DNA of 6,720 nt from assembly GCA_017627115.1 (NCBI GenBank), contig JAGAHK010000449.1, positions 1 to 6,720 on the forward strand, written 5' to 3'. The position numbers were made by a program, and so were the translations under genes. The stretch's first letter is position 1. Each line of letters opens with the position of its first letter. The notes under the pieces are model-generated. The model ran no database searches. It was not told where the DNA came from and saw nothing but the letters and a program-made list of their open reading frames with translations. Positions 6,281-6,720 of this stretch are shown in pieces. The stretch comes from Bacillota bacterium (GTDB taxonomy: Bacteria; Bacillota; Clostridia; Lachnospirales; CAG-274).

Positions 6281-6313
6281 AAAAAGGGGGCCGCGGTTTG
6301 CGATCCCCTTTTT
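6281..6313 (+). terminator. intrinsic terminator of the hydrogenase gene
   Basis: AAAAAGGGG (6281-6289) and CCCCTTTTT (6305-6313) form a 9-bp stem starting one base after the stop codon. The 15-nt loop can add a CGC/GCG inner stem. The T run serves the plus strand, and the A run on the other arm makes it potentially active on the minus strand too. Confidence 0.85.
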
Positions 6314-6354
6314 GCAATCTTCTTTTCAATTGTTATTTAACAAACTAAGGAAGT

Positions 6355-6473
6355 CCCCCGCTTCTAAAGCGGGGGTGCTTACTTAAAATTCAGTGGGAGT
6401 CCAAGCTCACACTGAATTTGGAATTGCTTGCAATTCCGTTGGTTATGAGTATGTAGCAGAAATTTATTTCTGC
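6355..6473. repeat. array of four hairpins, possible IS200/IS605-type relic
   Basis: Four separate inverted repeats follow one another. (1) CCCCCGCTT and AAGCGGGGG around CTA (6355-6375). (2) AAATTCAGTG and CACTGAATTT (6386-6419), with an inner GAG/CTC stem. (3) GGAATTGC and GCAATTCC around TT (6420-6437). (4) GCAGAAAT and ATTTCTGC around TT (6456-6473). Read on the minus strand, the last part (a CCCACTGAATTT-like arm, then a CCCCCGC hairpin) resembles what I remember of the right ends and omega-RNA scaffolds of IS200/IS605-type elements that carry TnpB. No transposase or TnpB gene is present here. No long T run follows any hairpin on either strand, so they are not ordinary terminators. Alternatives are a structured non-coding RNA or a nonautonomous palindromic element. 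Confidence 0.6.
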
Positions 6474-6485
6474 GGAATACGAATA

Positions 6486-6701
6486 TCATTGATGCAGCTG
6501 CATATTGTTTGTTCTGCCGAGAATATAGTCAACAGAGACCCCGTAAAAATCCGCAAGTATCATAAGATGCTCAACGGGTATTGTCTGAAAACCGCGGTCG
6601 TATCGGGAATATACGGTCTGGCTTGTGTTTATAAGGTTTGCGATCTGGGTCTGGTTCATATCGTGATCTTCTCGCAGGTCACGAAGTCTTTGAAAATACA
6701 T
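6486..6701 (-). CDS. small XRE-family transcriptional regulator
   Basis: This complete 71-residue protein is almost entirely an XRE (Cro/C1-type) helix-turn-helix domain: FQRLRDLREDHDMNQTQIAN (3-22), recognition-helix region TSQTVYSRYDRGFQ (26-39), then IPVEHLMILADFYGVSVDYILGRT (41-64). It should bind DNA as a dimer; no effector or dimerisation domain is attached. AAAGGGG (6709-6715) lies 7 nt before the ATG. The promoter is outside the window. Its stop codon is 12 bp from the hairpin array, and the last codons contain the palindrome ATGCAGCTGCAT (6492-6503). Single-domain regulators like this are common both in chromosomes and in mobile elements; the adjacent array leaves the second option open. 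Confidence 0.88.
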   Translation of the reverse strand: MYFQRLRDLREDHDMNQTQIANLINTSQTVYSRYDRGFQTIPVEHLMILADFYGVSVDYILGRTNNMQLHQ

Positions 6702-6720
6702 AACAGTTCCCCTTTAGTAC

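Noticed and set aside
5891..6340. 149-residue plus-strand open frame inside and beyond the hydrogenase
   Set aside because: An out-of-frame shadow of the hydrogenase that reads through its terminator.
6355..6473. CRISPR array
   Set aside because: The four hairpins have different sequences and no constant repeat with spacers.

Overview
The window looks like a chromosomal segment from a low-GC, anaerobic member of the Clostridia, most likely a gut or rumen Ruminococcus-type (Oscillospiraceae) organism. This rests on AT-rich intergenic DNA, strong AGGAGG-type ribosome binding sites, a Hanks-type kinase of the DFD type often met in that group, and a monomeric group B-like [FeFe] hydrogenase. No sequence search could be run, so the taxonomic placement is an inference.

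Left part (1-3492): two minus-strand genes and one divergent plus-strand gene form a possible envelope signalling locus. A vWA-like lipoprotein (12-1526, probably starting at TTG) has its own near-consensus promoter (1663-1691). Upstream of it lies a transmembrane Ser/Thr kinase (1822-2994), closed by a strong terminator (1781-1808). Divergent from the kinase across 72 bp is a 141-residue helix-turn-helix protein (3067-3492). The kinase would sense through an extracytoplasmic beta-rich domain, the lipoprotein would sit outside the same membrane, and the HTH protein could be the transcriptional partner. This linkage is inferred from position only.

Middle part (3493-4833): a small SinR-like XRE regulator (3619-3912) is preceded by a perfect 12-bp palindrome. 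Facing it is a polysaccharide deacetylase (4022-4642, minus) that lacks the last part of its NodB domain. The truncation coincides with an imperfect long hairpin, so this gene is probably a pseudogene. A 25-bp inverted repeat lies directly upstream of its ribosome binding site.

Right part (4834-6720): a complete 481-residue [FeFe] hydrogenase has a plausible sigma-A promoter, an excellent ribosome binding site and an intrinsic terminator. Behind it is a 120-bp run of four consecutive hairpins that resembles an IS200/IS605-type end or omega-RNA-like relic without a transposase. A 71-residue XRE regulator (6486-6701, minus) follows, with its promoter beyond the window. No tRNA, rRNA, CRISPR array or intact transposase was seen, and no stretch over 300 bases is without a gene.
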